The translations under genes and the position numbers were made by a program. This document shows positions 18,969 through 28,006 of a DNA stretch of 64,000 nucleotides, piece by piece. The notes beneath the pieces were generated by a model. It had not been told where the DNA came from, did no database searches, and saw only the letters and a program-made list of their open reading frames with translations. Position 1 is the first letter of the stretch. Each line of letters opens with the position of its first letter. Source of the stretch: Candidatus Trichorickettsia mobilis (GTDB lineage Bacteria > Pseudomonadota > Alphaproteobacteria > Rickettsiales > Rickettsiaceae); assembly GCF_963422225.1 (NCBI RefSeq), contig NZ_OY728607.1, positions 1,289,001-1,353,000 on the forward strand, given 5' to 3'.

Positions 18969-20093
18969 TTATAAATGTATTTTACAATAAACATGTTGAT
19001 AAAAATCAAAACTATTATTGGATAACTTAAACTGTACTTCAGCTTGTTGAAGTACAGAGAGTGCAGTTATAACATCTACTATAGCTGCACTATTAGTGAT
19101 TTTTTTAAAATTGGCAAGTTGTTTAAAAAAAATAGGCGGCGATAAAGTTTTACACGCCTGATCTAGAGTCATACCATTTTTAACTAGCACTAATACAGCA
19201 TATATATTTAGATAATATCTAATTAAAGCTCTTATAATTAATACCATACTTATATTTTGTTGTAATAATTTAGCTAATTCCTCAAATAATTTGGCTAACT
19301 CCTTATTGATAAAATAAACACATAAATCATCACCATTTGCAGTAATATTATTGCTTATTACTTTAATTGCATCGTCAATAGTAATTAAACTTCGATCATG
19401 AGTAAAATATATTAATTTATCAAGTTCATTATCAATTGATTGATAATCTCCTTGTAAGTGTAGGGTGCAGTATGCAAGCGCATCAGGATCAATAGACCTC
19501 TTTACAAACTCTACTGTTGATGAGAATTGGTGCGTCAATTTTGTGCTCGGATCCTCGTGTACATCAAGTACACTCTTGCCTTGCGCGCCTAAATCTCCTA
19601 CCATTTCTCTATCATTGCTGAGTTTGTGAGAAGGTATAATATTCTTAATTTTTGTCAACTTGTTCAAAATTAATTTTGATACGCTTTGAGCATCCAAGTA
19701 ATAACAACCAACTGCCGCCAGGTTGTTTTCAGCTTCAAAAAACTTTCTGAGCTCAGTGTGCGCTGGTAATTCATCGACAATCAGAATCGGAAAATGTATA
19801 AATTCACTACGTAATATCGTCTTATATTCGGCATTAAATTGGTTTGCTGAAATAAAAATTTTTAGACATTCTTTTTTACCAAAGAAATTTTGGGTATTTA
19901 ATAGCATATCAAACTGATTGACATGTAAATGTGCATCAGTAATCACCCTAGGTAATAGACTTAGTCTGTGAATTATTATTTGACATATTTTTTTTATATA
20001 TCCTTTATCGGGACCGTATAATAATAATGCCTTGATCTTCAGGCTATTAATATTTTCCATCAATTGATGAATTTTATCCGGATAAAACTTCAT
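18969..20093 (-). CDS. holA: DNA polymerase III delta subunit with a palindromic element inside the frame
   Basis: HolA opens the beta clamp in the clamp loader. The N-terminal ATPase-like fold starts with KALLLYGPDKGYIKKICQII, and the C-terminal part has the usual helical domain (ALIRYYLNIYAVL ... ALSVLQQAEVQFK). Bases 19494-19638 are a MITE translated as about 48 residues (roughly PSHKLSNDREM to TVEFVKRS), between the ATPase-like part and the segment DPDALAYCTLHLQGD. With the insert the protein is 374 residues; without it the length would be about 326, normal for the family. It is presumably functional, since the frame stays open and the gene is essential. Confidence 0.88.
   Translation of the reverse strand: MKFYPDKIHQLMENINSLKIKALLLYGPDKGYIKKICQIIIHRLSLLPRVITDAHLHVNQFDMLLNTQNFFGKKECLKIFISANQFNAEYKTILRSEFIHFPILIVDELPAHTELRKFFEAENNLAAVGCYYLDAQSVSKLILNKLTKIKNIIPSHKLSNDREMVGDLGAQGKSVLDVHEDPSTKLTHQFSSTVEFVKRSIDPDALAYCTLHLQGDYQSIDNELDKLIYFTHDRSLITIDDAIKVISNNITANGDDLCVYFINKELAKLFEELAKLLQQNISMVLIIRALIRYYLNIYAVLVLVKNGMTLDQACKTLSPPIFFKQLANFKKITNSAAIVDVITALSVLQQAEVQFKLSNNSFDFYQHVYCKIHL
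19494..19638. repeat. 145-bp MITE inside the holA reading frame
   Basis: It begins AGACCTCTTTACAAACTC and ends GAGTTTGTGAGAAGGTAT, imperfect inverted repeats of the IS5-type family, with AAT on both sides (19491-19493 and 19639-19641). The distance between duplications is 148, not a multiple of three, so a small later change must have kept the frame open. It behaves like a rickettsial palindromic element. Confidence 0.8.
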
Positions 20094-20105
20094 AGTTCCT
20101 ATTGG

Positions 20106-20615
20106 TTAAACTCTTTTTAGCTCATCAAAAAATAAGATTAATCTGGTGCGCATCTCTTCAGCAGCCTGTAAAGCCATTGTTTCCAATGTTGATTCACCTT
20201 CGACATAAGTTGTGTACGCTGAAGTTGCTGCATTATAAGATACGATATTGTTAAATTGTCCGGAGGTTACGACTTGCTGATTTTGTAGGTCTAATAGTTT
20301 ATATTGCACAATTTGGGTTGTACTTTGCCTAAAAACGTCAGAATTTCTTTTTATTATACTTGGTGAACTTAAGTAACTCAAACTGACCGTTAAACGATAT
20401 TTTGTTACTCCACAATATGGTATCAACTCCGATAAGTGGTGATATAATTCTGCTCCGGCTATTGATGGTATTGAGTCAATTTCTACGGCACAAAGATTAC
20501 TACCATTGTGTAGGTACTTTTCACTATACACAGGCTGTAACTTACATGAGCTTAAACATAGCAGCCAGCATATTCTTTGCAAAAAAAAACTATTGTAATT
20601 CATCAAATATTTCAT
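20106..20615 (-). CDS. lptE: LPS-assembly lipoprotein LptE
   Basis: LptE plugs the LptD barrel that inserts LPS in the outer membrane. A short signal peptide ends in the lipobox LCLSSC, followed by KLQPVYS, the usual LptE start. The middle has YRLTVSLSYLSSPSIIKRNSDVFRQSTTQIVQYKLLDL, and the end is EEMRTRLILFFDELKRV. The frame is open to 20738, but the extra 41 codons are encoded by the repeat at 20630-20757, so ATG 20615 (or 20603) is taken. It lies between rne and holA, all on the minus strand, and stops 12 bases before holA. Confidence 0.85.
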   Translation of the reverse strand: MKYLMNYNSFFLQRICWLLCLSSCKLQPVYSEKYLHNGSNLCAVEIDSIPSIAGAELYHHLSELIPYCGVTKYRLTVSLSYLSSPSIIKRNSDVFRQSTTQIVQYKLLDLQNQQVVTSGQFNNIVSYNAATSAYTTYVEGESTLETMALQAAEEMRTRLILFFDELKRV

Positions 20616-20629
20616 GAAAATGTGCGAAT

Positions 20630-20757
20630 GATAGACGAAGGTCAAAATTGAAGCAGTGCTAGGAGTCGTAGAGTCGAAGCGCGGAGCGTACATAAGGTAC
20701 GCACTGGAGATCTCTAACGACGACAACGCAATTCTCAATTTTCACCGAGTATATATG
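20630..20757 (-). repeat. 3'-end palindromic repeat, copy 1 (after rne)
   Basis: Read with rne it starts directly after the stop codon: ATACTCGGTGAAAATTGAG ... GTACGCTCCGCGCTTCGAC ... CAATTTTGACCTTCGTCTA. The ends pair with each other. It has the same orientation relative to the gene as the copies after dksA, mnmG and pal. It also fills the rne-lptE gap. Confidence 0.85.
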
Positions 20758-22818
20758 TTAAATATCTTTCTTAACATAGTTAATCTTTTTCCTTATTCTT
20801 TTACGGCGAGATGGAGTTATAGGAGTAGGTAATTCGCCATCGCCTGTAGTAGTAACGTTAGTATTATTAGGATTATTTAACTCTCCATTATCTAACATTG
20901 GTGTAATATTTGTAACTGCTGCTATGTTAGCTTCATCATTAATTTGTTGATCATCCACAGACTTTGCTGATACTACTGTAGATTCTTTCCATTTTTGTTT
21001 GTGTCTGCTATTATTAGTATTGGCAGCTTTTTCTTGATAAATGCCAGAAATATCCTGTAAGGCTGGTTTATTTTGGACGTTGGCATTAGTAAATTTCTTT
21101 ACTGCTTTGATTTTTTCAATTGAGTAACTATCTGAAGTAGCAGTGGGATCTAAATAAAAATTTAATTTTATGCCATATTTTGCTTCAATAAACGCAATTT
21201 CCTGGCGTTGATTATTTAATAAATAGATAATGGCACTATTACTGGCATAAACATTTACTGTATCCACATTATCATGGAAGATTTCATTCTCTACTGTTCT
21301 CAAGATAAGCATCGCATTTGATTCACCAGCTCTAACGAGCCCTTTACCGTTACAATGCGAACAAATGGAGGCATTTAGCTCTAAAAATGACGGACGCAAC
21401 CTTTGTCTTGACATTTCGAGTAAGCCAAAGGTACTGATATTTGATGTTTGAATTCGTGCACGATCACGGCTTAAGAATTCTTTTAACGAACGTTCTACTA
21501 TTCTACGATGGCGTAACTCATACATGTCAATGAAATCTATCACTAGTAAACCTGATAAATCACGTAAACTAATTTGTCGCGCAATTTCTTTTGCCGCTTC
21601 CAAATTAGTTTTTAGAGCCGTTTCCTCAATATTTCTTTCTGAGGTAGCTCTGCCTGAGTTAACGTCAATCGATATTAAAGCCTCAGTAGGATTAATTACT
21701 ATATACCCTCCTGATTGCAGGGCTACTGTAGGTTGGTATAAATTTGATAATTGATCTTCAACTGCAAATTTTGTAAAAATCGGCGTTTTATTCTTATATT
21801 CTTTAACCCGATTAATTTCTGTAGGCAATATGTCACGCATAAACTTAATAGCACTTTGGTATGCATTACCGCCTTGTACCATTAATTCTTTAACATTATG
21901 GTCAAACATATCACGGATTGTTTTTTGGATAATCCCCTCTTCTTGATGGATAAAACAAGGTGCTATCGATTTTAATGTTACCTCACGAATTTTATTCCAT
22001 AACTTAACTAAATAATTATAATCTCTTTTTATTTCTAAGGTTATACGACCAATACCAGCTGTACGAATGATAACACTTGAATTTTCATTATTATTCTCAG
22101 TTGCAAGTTGCGATATGATATTTTTTAGTCTTTTGCGCTCATCAGGATTAGAAATTTTTCTTGATACCCCATTTTGCGAAGATTTATTTGGCATCAATAC
22201 GCAATATTTACCTGCAAGTGAAATATAGGTGGTCAAAGAAGCTCCTTTATTACCACGCTCTTCCTTGACTAACTGTACTAATAATATTTGTCCCTTTTTT
22301 ATCACTTCCTGGATTTTGTATTGTTTATATGAATTCGTCATCTCTTTATCTGACGATATAGTCTCGATATCAATATCAGAAACTTCCAGATCAAAAGTAG
22401 TAGATAATTTATCATCCACTAATTTTTCTATGGTACTTATGTCAATTTCATCATTATCAATTAGCGTATTATATACATTTGATACAGCAACTTCTTCTGC
22501 ATCTTCTGTAGTAATCTTGGGTGGAGTTATTTCTTTTAAATTATTACTTAATGACTTTTGATCAGCGACAGGGATATGATAGTAATCTGGATGAATTTCA
22601 CTAAATGGTAGAAAGCCACTTTTCTCATTACCATAATCAATAAAGGCTGCTTGCAGTGATGGCTCAATTCTCGTTATTTTTGCAAGATATATATTTCCTT
22701 TATTCTGAGGTCTAATAGCATTCTCATATTCGATATCTTCTATATTATTATTATTATTTAGCAAAACTACCCGCGTTTCGTTGGGGAAGGCTGCATCTAT
22801 AATGATTTTTTTACTCAT
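20758..22818 (-). CDS. rne: Ribonuclease E/G
   Basis: The endoribonuclease that starts mRNA decay and matures rRNA and tRNA. An S1 domain is present (KGNIYLAKITRIEPSLQAAFIDYGNEKSGFLPF, about residues 38-70). The catalytic DNase I-like region follows, with ISIDVNSGRAT and VIDFIDMYELRHR. The zinc-link CSHCNGKGLV near residue 490 holds the tetramer together. An acidic insert (about 95-165) splits the S1 domain, as in alphaproteobacterial RNase E. The C-terminal 120 residues are low-complexity and end in a basic patch. 686 residues, longer than RNase G and shorter than enterobacterial RNase E. Confidence 0.93.
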   Translation of the reverse strand: MSKKIIIDAAFPNETRVVLLNNNNNIEDIEYENAIRPQNKGNIYLAKITRIEPSLQAAFIDYGNEKSGFLPFSEIHPDYYHIPVADQKSLSNNLKEITPPKITTEDAEEVAVSNVYNTLIDNDEIDISTIEKLVDDKLSTTFDLEVSDIDIETISSDKEMTNSYKQYKIQEVIKKGQILLVQLVKEERGNKGASLTTYISLAGKYCVLMPNKSSQNGVSRKISNPDERKRLKNIISQLATENNNENSSVIIRTAGIGRITLEIKRDYNYLVKLWNKIREVTLKSIAPCFIHQEEGIIQKTIRDMFDHNVKELMVQGGNAYQSAIKFMRDILPTEINRVKEYKNKTPIFTKFAVEDQLSNLYQPTVALQSGGYIVINPTEALISIDVNSGRATSERNIEETALKTNLEAAKEIARQISLRDLSGLLVIDFIDMYELRHRRIVERSLKEFLSRDRARIQTSNISTFGLLEMSRQRLRPSFLELNASICSHCNGKGLVRAGESNAMLILRTVENEIFHDNVDTVNVYASNSAIIYLLNNQRQEIAFIEAKYGIKLNFYLDPTATSDSYSIEKIKAVKKFTNANVQNKPALQDISGIYQEKAANTNNSRHKQKWKESTVVSAKSVDDQQINDEANIAAVTNITPMLDNGELNNPNNTNVTTTGDGELPTPITPSRRKRIRKKINYVKKDI

Positions 22819-22847
22819 GAACTTAAACTCTACAAATTTTTAAAAAA

Positions 22848-22974
22848 TATAGCGTCGGTCGGTTAGACGGTAACAGTTGAATTTGTCAGGATTCGGTTGT
22901 GCTCACCTAGTAATCTAGGTTCCGCAACCTCACCTTAAAATTCAACTGTTACCGTCTAACCGACTCTAGCTATA
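22848..22974. repeat. Long perfect-armed palindrome upstream of rne
   Basis: The arms TATAGCGTCGGTCGGTTAGA...CAGTTGAATTT and AAATTCAACTG...CTAACCGACTCTAGCTATA pair over about 36 bases. The GCGTCGGTC end also occurs at about 15925-15939, 27001-27013 and 41069-41092, alone or as small palindromes. It lies 30 bases upstream of the rne start, so it could fold in the leader or carry the promoter; this is not resolved. Confidence 0.8.
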
Positions 22975-23351
22975 TCTGTACCATTACCTCTTTACATCAT
23001 ATATAATTGTCGGTTTAAAACAATATAAGTGCCTTATTAAAACACACATGCTACAGCAAAGTTACCAATGATCTGATAAATTTCGTATATTACAGCGTTA
23101 ATTTGCTGTATCTATACTAGTATCAAATGTTAGTCTCAAGCTGATAGTTGAGTTATATGAACTGCATTTTTTACAGGAGCAGAGGTTTTTTGCTCTCTCG
23201 CATCAGAATACGTTCATATAGTTTCAATATTTAGGGGAATAAATATAATGACAAAACCGATTGTAAAACCTATATTATTATATAATATACCTCAATATCT
23301 CTGCATCTATTACAAAACTTATATATCATGTAACTTTGTTTAGCAATATTT
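22975..23351. other. Divergent rne / MFS-like gene intergenic region
   Basis: No gene and no repeat seen between the palindrome and the MFS-like start. AT-rich; it must hold the promoter for the membrane gene, but no clear box pair can be defended. Confidence 0.5.
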
Positions 23352-24506
23352 ATGTCTGTCAGTATTTTTTCAAGTAAAATTTTATTTTTAATTTTTGGCG
23401 TCTTCTTTTTTACGCTAATTGCTAAAATTGACTTTCATGCTATACCGCATATTGTCATGTTTCATAAATATTCAGAAACAAAGATAGAATATATATATAT
23501 AGGATTATCTCAAATATTTGGATATATAGTTACTGGCTTTACGCTGATAATATTTAGTTTTGTTGGCAGTAGAAATACATTGTCAATTAGTATAATAATA
23601 TTTGCAATTAGTGTTCTATTTTTAATGATTTCTATGACTAATGATCTACTATCGGTTGTATTAATGATAATGTCTGGTAGTACATTTTATTATTTTATAA
23701 TAAACATTATTTACGTCACTGAATATTTCAAGCATCGCTTTAGTTATGGTATTACCCTGTTATTTTTAACTTTTGCAATCGGAATTTTGTGTGGCAAGCA
23801 ATTAATATTTTTTTTTGATACACATGATTCTTCCTTCTTAATTTTATTAAATGTAATCTCATTGAGCCTGGTATTGATTTCTATTCAGTTTTATAAAAAA
23901 AACCATTGTATTATAGAAGAACCAGAGATCATATTTTCATATTTAATCACTAATACAAAGTTACAAATGATGGCAAGTTTTATAGTTTTTTATATACTCG
24001 CCTCAATATCCTGGCACTATTCTGCTTATGATATAGAACATGATTCAATTATATTAGATTTATGGATATTGAGAAAATATGCATTACTTACAATGCTTAT
24101 ATTTGCTGTGCCAATTCAATATTTATTATCCAAGTTTAGTAAATATTTATTAAATTTGTTATTCTTAATAATACTAATGATCAGTTTCACCTCATTACTA
24201 AGTTCTTACACAGAAGCAATAATACATTTATTACTTTTGGGGATTATCAGTATATGTATGTATGGCTTGCTAATTTCCAATTTGCTGATTCTGTCTGATA
24301 AGTTTGAGAATAGCCAGCTGCATACTGCAATAATGCTATATTTTACTACGGGGGCTATGGGATATTATACTGGAACGGCAATTGGTAGTAGAGCTTTTGA
24401 GATTATTGGTAGCAGTGGCTTAATAGCATCTATTTGCATTATCCTTACTGCCTATACATTATATTATTTGTTACAATTTATCAGGCTTAAGTTGTATAGT
24501 TGGTGA
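23352..24506 (+). CDS. MFS-like 12-helix transporter next to phaC
   Basis: A 384-residue, very hydrophobic protein with about 11-12 membrane helices and short loops. The central charged loop near residues 180-195 (YKKNHCIIEEPEIIFSY) divides two six-helix halves, the layout of the Major Facilitator Superfamily. No substrate motif is recognised. It ends 48 bases before the chosen phaC start (only 3 bases before a possible TTG start), so the two are probably one operon. A role in taking up or releasing a precursor related to PHA is possible but only inferred from position. Confidence 0.7.
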   Translation: MSVSIFSSKILFLIFGVFFFTLIAKIDFHAIPHIVMFHKYSETKIEYIYIGLSQIFGYIVTGFTLIIFSFVGSRNTLSISIIIFAISVLFLMISMTNDLLSVVLMIMSGSTFYYFIINIIYVTEYFKHRFSYGITLLFLTFAIGILCGKQLIFFFDTHDSSFLILLNVISLSLVLISIQFYKKNHCIIEEPEIIFSYLITNTKLQMMASFIVFYILASISWHYSAYDIEHDSIILDLWILRKYALLTMLIFAVPIQYLLSKFSKYLLNLLFLIILMISFTSLLSSYTEAIIHLLLLGIISICMYGLLISNLLILSDKFENSQLHTAIMLYFTTGAMGYYTGTAIGSRAFEIIGSSGLIASICIILTAYTLYYLLQFIRLKLYSW

Positions 24507-24554
24507 TTCTTGCGAGCTATTACGTATTTGCCAGAGTGTGCGGGGATTATCTAT

Positions 24555-26312
24555 ATGAAAACCATTGACAGTGATCAGATTATTCAAAATCTACAAAAAA
24601 TACGTGATAAATACCAAGAAATTGTATTATATCTACTGCAAGGTAAAGGGGCATTCATACCTCCATCATTAGTAAATGAGGATAAGAACCGACTGATGTT
24701 CACTAGTGCTTCCGAGCAATTTTGGAAAAATCCTGAAAAATTTATACAGATTAACATAGATTATTATGAAAAATTTCATGAGCTGGTTTCTCACTCAATA
24801 ACCAGATTTGGTGGTAAACAAACTGACCCCATCGTTATTCCATCAGGTAAAGACAAAAGATTTAAGGATGCTGCATGGCAAGAAAATATTTTTTTTGATT
24901 TTGTAAAACAATTTTATTTATTATCATCTGAATGGTTACAAAAAAATATTGATCAATATGAATTAGATATAGAAACTAAACGATATCTTGAATTTACCAC
25001 GCGTCAATTTATCGATGCTTTTTCTCCATCCAACTCTATATTTTATAACCCTGAAGTTTTAAGAGAGTCTTTAGAGACCGGTTGGCAAAATATTGTTCAG
25101 GGATTAGATAATTTATTGTCAGATATCAAAAAATCTGGTGATATACTAGATATTCCTACTACAGATAAATCAGCTTTTCAATTTGGCAAAAATATTGCTG
25201 CGACAAAAGGAAAAATTGTCTATCAAAACGAATTAATGCAACTTATATGTTACGCACCGAAAGTTCAAACATATAAGATCCCGCTATTAATTATCCCACC
25301 CTGGATCAATAAATATTATATACTTGATCTATCGACGCATAATTCAATGGTCTCTTTTTTGGTAGAAAACAATTTTCAGGTATTTATGGTTTCCTGGAAA
25401 AATCCAGATCAAAAATTATCGCATAAGAATTTTGAAGATTATTTACAAGAAGGAGTGTTAGCGGCATGTCAATATATCACCTCACTTGGTTTTAAGAAAA
25501 TTAATGCTACTGGTTACTGTATCGGTGGAACTCTACTGGCTACTGCAATTGCTTATATGAAAGCTAATGCCTTAGATTATATTAATAGTGTTAGTTTTTT
25601 TACAACTTTGTTAGACTTTGCAAATCCAGGTGAAGTGGACATTTTCATCAATGAAACTTCAATTGCAGCAATAGAAGCAGAAATGAAATTGAAAGGTTAT
25701 TTTGATGGAAGATATCTCTCCAATAGCTTTAGTTTGCTAAGAGCCAATGATTTGGTATGGTCGTTTTTTGTTAATAATTATTTATTGGGTAAGACCCCCA
25801 TGCCTTTCGATTTATTATATTGGAATGCCGATCACACTAATTTACCGGCAACAATGCATAGTTACTATTTACGTAATATGTATCTTAATAATTTACTAAA
25901 AATACCGAATGCCATTCAAATGCTGGGTAGTGCTATTGACCTTGGCAGAATAGATTGTAATAGTTTTTTTCTGGCTGCTAATGATGATCATATAGCTCCT
26001 TGGCGTGCAGTATATGAGAGCAGTAAATTATTAAATGGCAATAAGAAATTTGTTCTTACCTCTTCTGGTCATGTAGCTGGTGTGATCAACCCGCCAGCTA
26101 CTTCTAAATATAACTATCGTATTCAAGAAGATTTGCCTGTTGCTAGCGAAGAATGGCTAAAGAACTCAATCGAATTCAAGGGTTCCTGGTGGATTCCATG
26201 GAAAAATTGGTTGATTGATAATAGTGGAGAATTAACTTCATCTATACCTTATCAAGACATTGATTTTATTGAGCTTGCTCCTGGTATGTATGTTCAACAA
26301 AATTGCTTGTAA
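24555..26312 (+). CDS. phaC: Poly(3-hydroxyalkanoate) synthase
   Basis: Polymerises hydroxyacyl-CoA into PHA/PHB. It has the alpha/beta-hydrolase core and lipase-like box GYCIGGTLLA, whose Cys is the catalytic nucleophile. The Asp (AANDDHIAPW) and His (TSSGHVAGVINPP) complete the triad. The N-terminal PhaC domain starts around EQFWKNPEKFIQINIDYYEKF. ATG 24555 (MKTIDSDQ) is preferred to the TTG at 24510. 585 residues, class I size. No phaA or phaB is nearby, so the monomer source must be elsewhere or be beta-oxidation intermediates. PhaC occurs in several Rickettsiaceae. Confidence 0.93.
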   Translation: MKTIDSDQIIQNLQKIRDKYQEIVLYLLQGKGAFIPPSLVNEDKNRLMFTSASEQFWKNPEKFIQINIDYYEKFHELVSHSITRFGGKQTDPIVIPSGKDKRFKDAAWQENIFFDFVKQFYLLSSEWLQKNIDQYELDIETKRYLEFTTRQFIDAFSPSNSIFYNPEVLRESLETGWQNIVQGLDNLLSDIKKSGDILDIPTTDKSAFQFGKNIAATKGKIVYQNELMQLICYAPKVQTYKIPLLIIPPWINKYYILDLSTHNSMVSFLVENNFQVFMVSWKNPDQKLSHKNFEDYLQEGVLAACQYITSLGFKKINATGYCIGGTLLATAIAYMKANALDYINSVSFFTTLLDFANPGEVDIFINETSIAAIEAEMKLKGYFDGRYLSNSFSLLRANDLVWSFFVNNYLLGKTPMPFDLLYWNADHTNLPATMHSYYLRNMYLNNLLKIPNAIQMLGSAIDLGRIDCNSFFLAANDDHIAPWRAVYESSKLLNGNKKFVLTSSGHVAGVINPPATSKYNYRIQEDLPVASEEWLKNSIEFKGSWWIPWKNWLIDNSGELTSSIPYQDIDFIELAPGMYVQQNCL

Positions 26313-26391
26313 CAGCTGAATATTAATAAAATTTTCTTGCGCTAACTTCTCATTTGAATATATTATGCGATTGAAATCGAGAGAATGTTGC

Positions 26392-26817
26392 ATGAAAAAA
26401 ATAATTTTACCTAGTGGTTATACTCCTTCAAGCGATGAAGAATATATGAATCCTTTACAGCTTGAATATTTTAAACAAAAGCTGTTGGCATGGAAAGGAG
26501 AGCTATTGGAGGAGTCGCGTGAAACTTTACATCATTTAAGGGAAGAAAATTGGAATGAACCGGATTTAAATGACCGAGCTTCAATTGAAACAGATACTAC
26601 TATAGAGCTTAGAACTAGAGATAGGTATCGAAAATTAATAGATAAGATTGAAGAAGCGCTAAAAAGAATAGAAACTGGTGAATATGGATATTGTGAAGAA
26701 ACTGGTGAAGAAATTGGTTTGAAGCGTTTACAGGCAAGACCGATAGCCACTCTATGTATTGAAGCGCAGGAAAGGCATGAAAATTATGAGAAGCAGCATA
26801 CTGAAGATGAATACTAA
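26392..26817 (+). CDS. dksA: RNA polymerase-binding transcription factor DksA
   Basis: Binds the secondary channel of RNA polymerase and, with ppGpp, tunes rRNA and other promoters. It has the coiled-coil (residues about 20-95), with the acidic tip DLNDRASIETD, and the C-terminal zinc-finger-like region YCEETGEEIGLKRLQARPIATLCIEAQERHE. Only two of the four classical zinc Cys remain (Cys-x-x-Thr and Cys-x-x-Ala), the usual alphaproteobacterial form. ATG 26392 (MKKIILPSG) is preferred to 26365. A palindromic repeat begins 6 bases after the stop. Confidence 0.93.
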   Translation: MKKIILPSGYTPSSDEEYMNPLQLEYFKQKLLAWKGELLEESRETLHHLREENWNEPDLNDRASIETDTTIELRTRDRYRKLIDKIEEALKRIETGEYGYCEETGEEIGLKRLQARPIATLCIEAQERHENYEKQHTEDEY

Positions 26818-26823
26818 AAGTGA

Positions 26824-26950
26824 TATACTACTCGGTGAAAATTGAGAATTGCGTCGTCGTATCCAAAGGTCTGCAGTGCTCACGTACTAATGTACGCTGC
26901 GCTCCTCGACTTTGGTACTTCTAGCACTTATTCAATTTTGACCTTCGTCT
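26824..26950 (+). repeat. 3'-end palindromic repeat, copy 2 (after dksA)
   Basis: Starts ATACTACTCGGTGAAAATTG right after the dksA stop and ends CAATTTTGACCTTCGTCTA. The central part GTACTAATGTACGCTGCGCTC matches the other copies. It is oriented with dksA, i.e. inverted relative to copies 1, 3 and 4, whose host genes are on the other strand. Confidence 0.85.
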
Positions 26951-27017
26951 ATCTCACTCCTCAACTCATATAGTGCTTTCTACAAAACATTATCATCCGT
27001 CTAACTGACCGACGCTA

Positions 27018-27974
27018 TCAGCTTATTACTTGTTTTTCTAACCCTAACCTCTGCAATAAGAGATTATCTTGTGCTGGGATAGGGTTTTGTGCCGTTAGTA
27101 ATTTTTCACCATAAAAAATAGAATTTGCTCCAGCCAGGAAACATAATGACTGTAATTCTTCCGACATTTGTTCGCGTCCCGCAGAAAGCCTGATATAAGC
27201 TTGAGGTATCATTATACGTGCTAAGGCAATGGTGCGGACAAAATCAAAATGATCAATATCATCAGCATGTTCAAGTGGTGTTCCCGGTATTTTAATCAAC
27301 TGATTAATTGGCACTGATTCTGGTGGTTCTTCCAAATTTGCAAGAGTAACCAGCATATTTATCCGATCCTCATTAGTTTCGCCCATGCCTAATATCCCAC
27401 CGCAACACACCTTGATTCCAGAGTTGCGTACATGTTCTAAAGTTTGTAACCTATCATCAAAAGTACGCGTTGTTATGATTTTATCGTAATGTTCTCTGGA
27501 AGTGTCGATATTATGATTATAAAAATCCAGCCCTGCATCTTTTAACATCTCAGCTTGATGCTGCTGTAATAAACCAAGAGTTACACAAGTTTCAAGATTT
27601 AATTTTTTAACTTCTTTAATCATCTCACAAACATTTTGTAAATCTTGATCACGAGGCCCACGCCAAGCGGCTCCCATACAAAATCTGGTACTGCCAGCAA
27701 TCTTTGCACGCTTTGCTGCTGCCACTACCTCGGTAATATCCATTAAAGGTTCTTTTTTTAACCCAGTTTGGTAATGAGCTGATTGTGGACAATATGAGCA
27801 ATTTTCTGGACAGCTACCCGTTTTTATACTGAGCAGAGTACTGATCTGGATGATCTTAGGATTAAAATTTTCTCGATGTATAGTTTGCGCTTGATACATT
27901 AACTCTGGGAAAGGTAAGGAGAAAAATTTTATGGCTGATGCATAAGACCATTGTTCTTGAGCTATATTTGCCAT
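27018..27974 (-). CDS. bioB: Biotin synthase
   Basis: A radical-SAM enzyme that inserts sulfur into dethiobiotin. The 4Fe-4S cluster motif is Cys55-x3-Cys59-x2-Cys62 ([13 protein letters not shown]). Further family motifs are [22 protein letters not shown] and [22 protein letters not shown] holds the Arg that binds the 2Fe-2S sulfur donor cluster. 318 residues, complete. It diverges from bioF with only 32 bases between the start codons, so both promoters must overlap or lie partly in the coding sequences. Confidence 0.96.
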   Translation of the reverse strand: MANIAQEQWSYASAIKFFSLPFPELMYQAQTIHRENFNPKIIQISTLLSIKTGSCPENCSYCPQSAHYQTGLKKEPLMDITEVVAAAKRAKIAGSTRFCMGAAWRGPRDQDLQNVCEMIKEVKKLNLETCVTLGLLQQHQAEMLKDAGLDFYNHNIDTSREHYDKIITTRTFDDRLQTLEHVRNSGIKVCCGGILGMGETNEDRINMLVTLANLEEPPESVPINQLIKIPGTPLEHADDIDHFDFVRTIALARIMIPQAYIRLSAGREQMSEELQSLCFLAGANSIFYGEKLLTAQNPIPAQDNLLLQRLGLEKQVIS

Positions 27975-28006
27975 ATATATATGATTCTCTTAATATGTAA
28001 ATTGTT

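Noticed and set aside
27975..28006. BirA or BioR operator between bioB and bioF
   Set aside because: The 32-base gap has no TTATxxATAA or TTGTAAACC-type box; only an AT-rich CATATATATATG.
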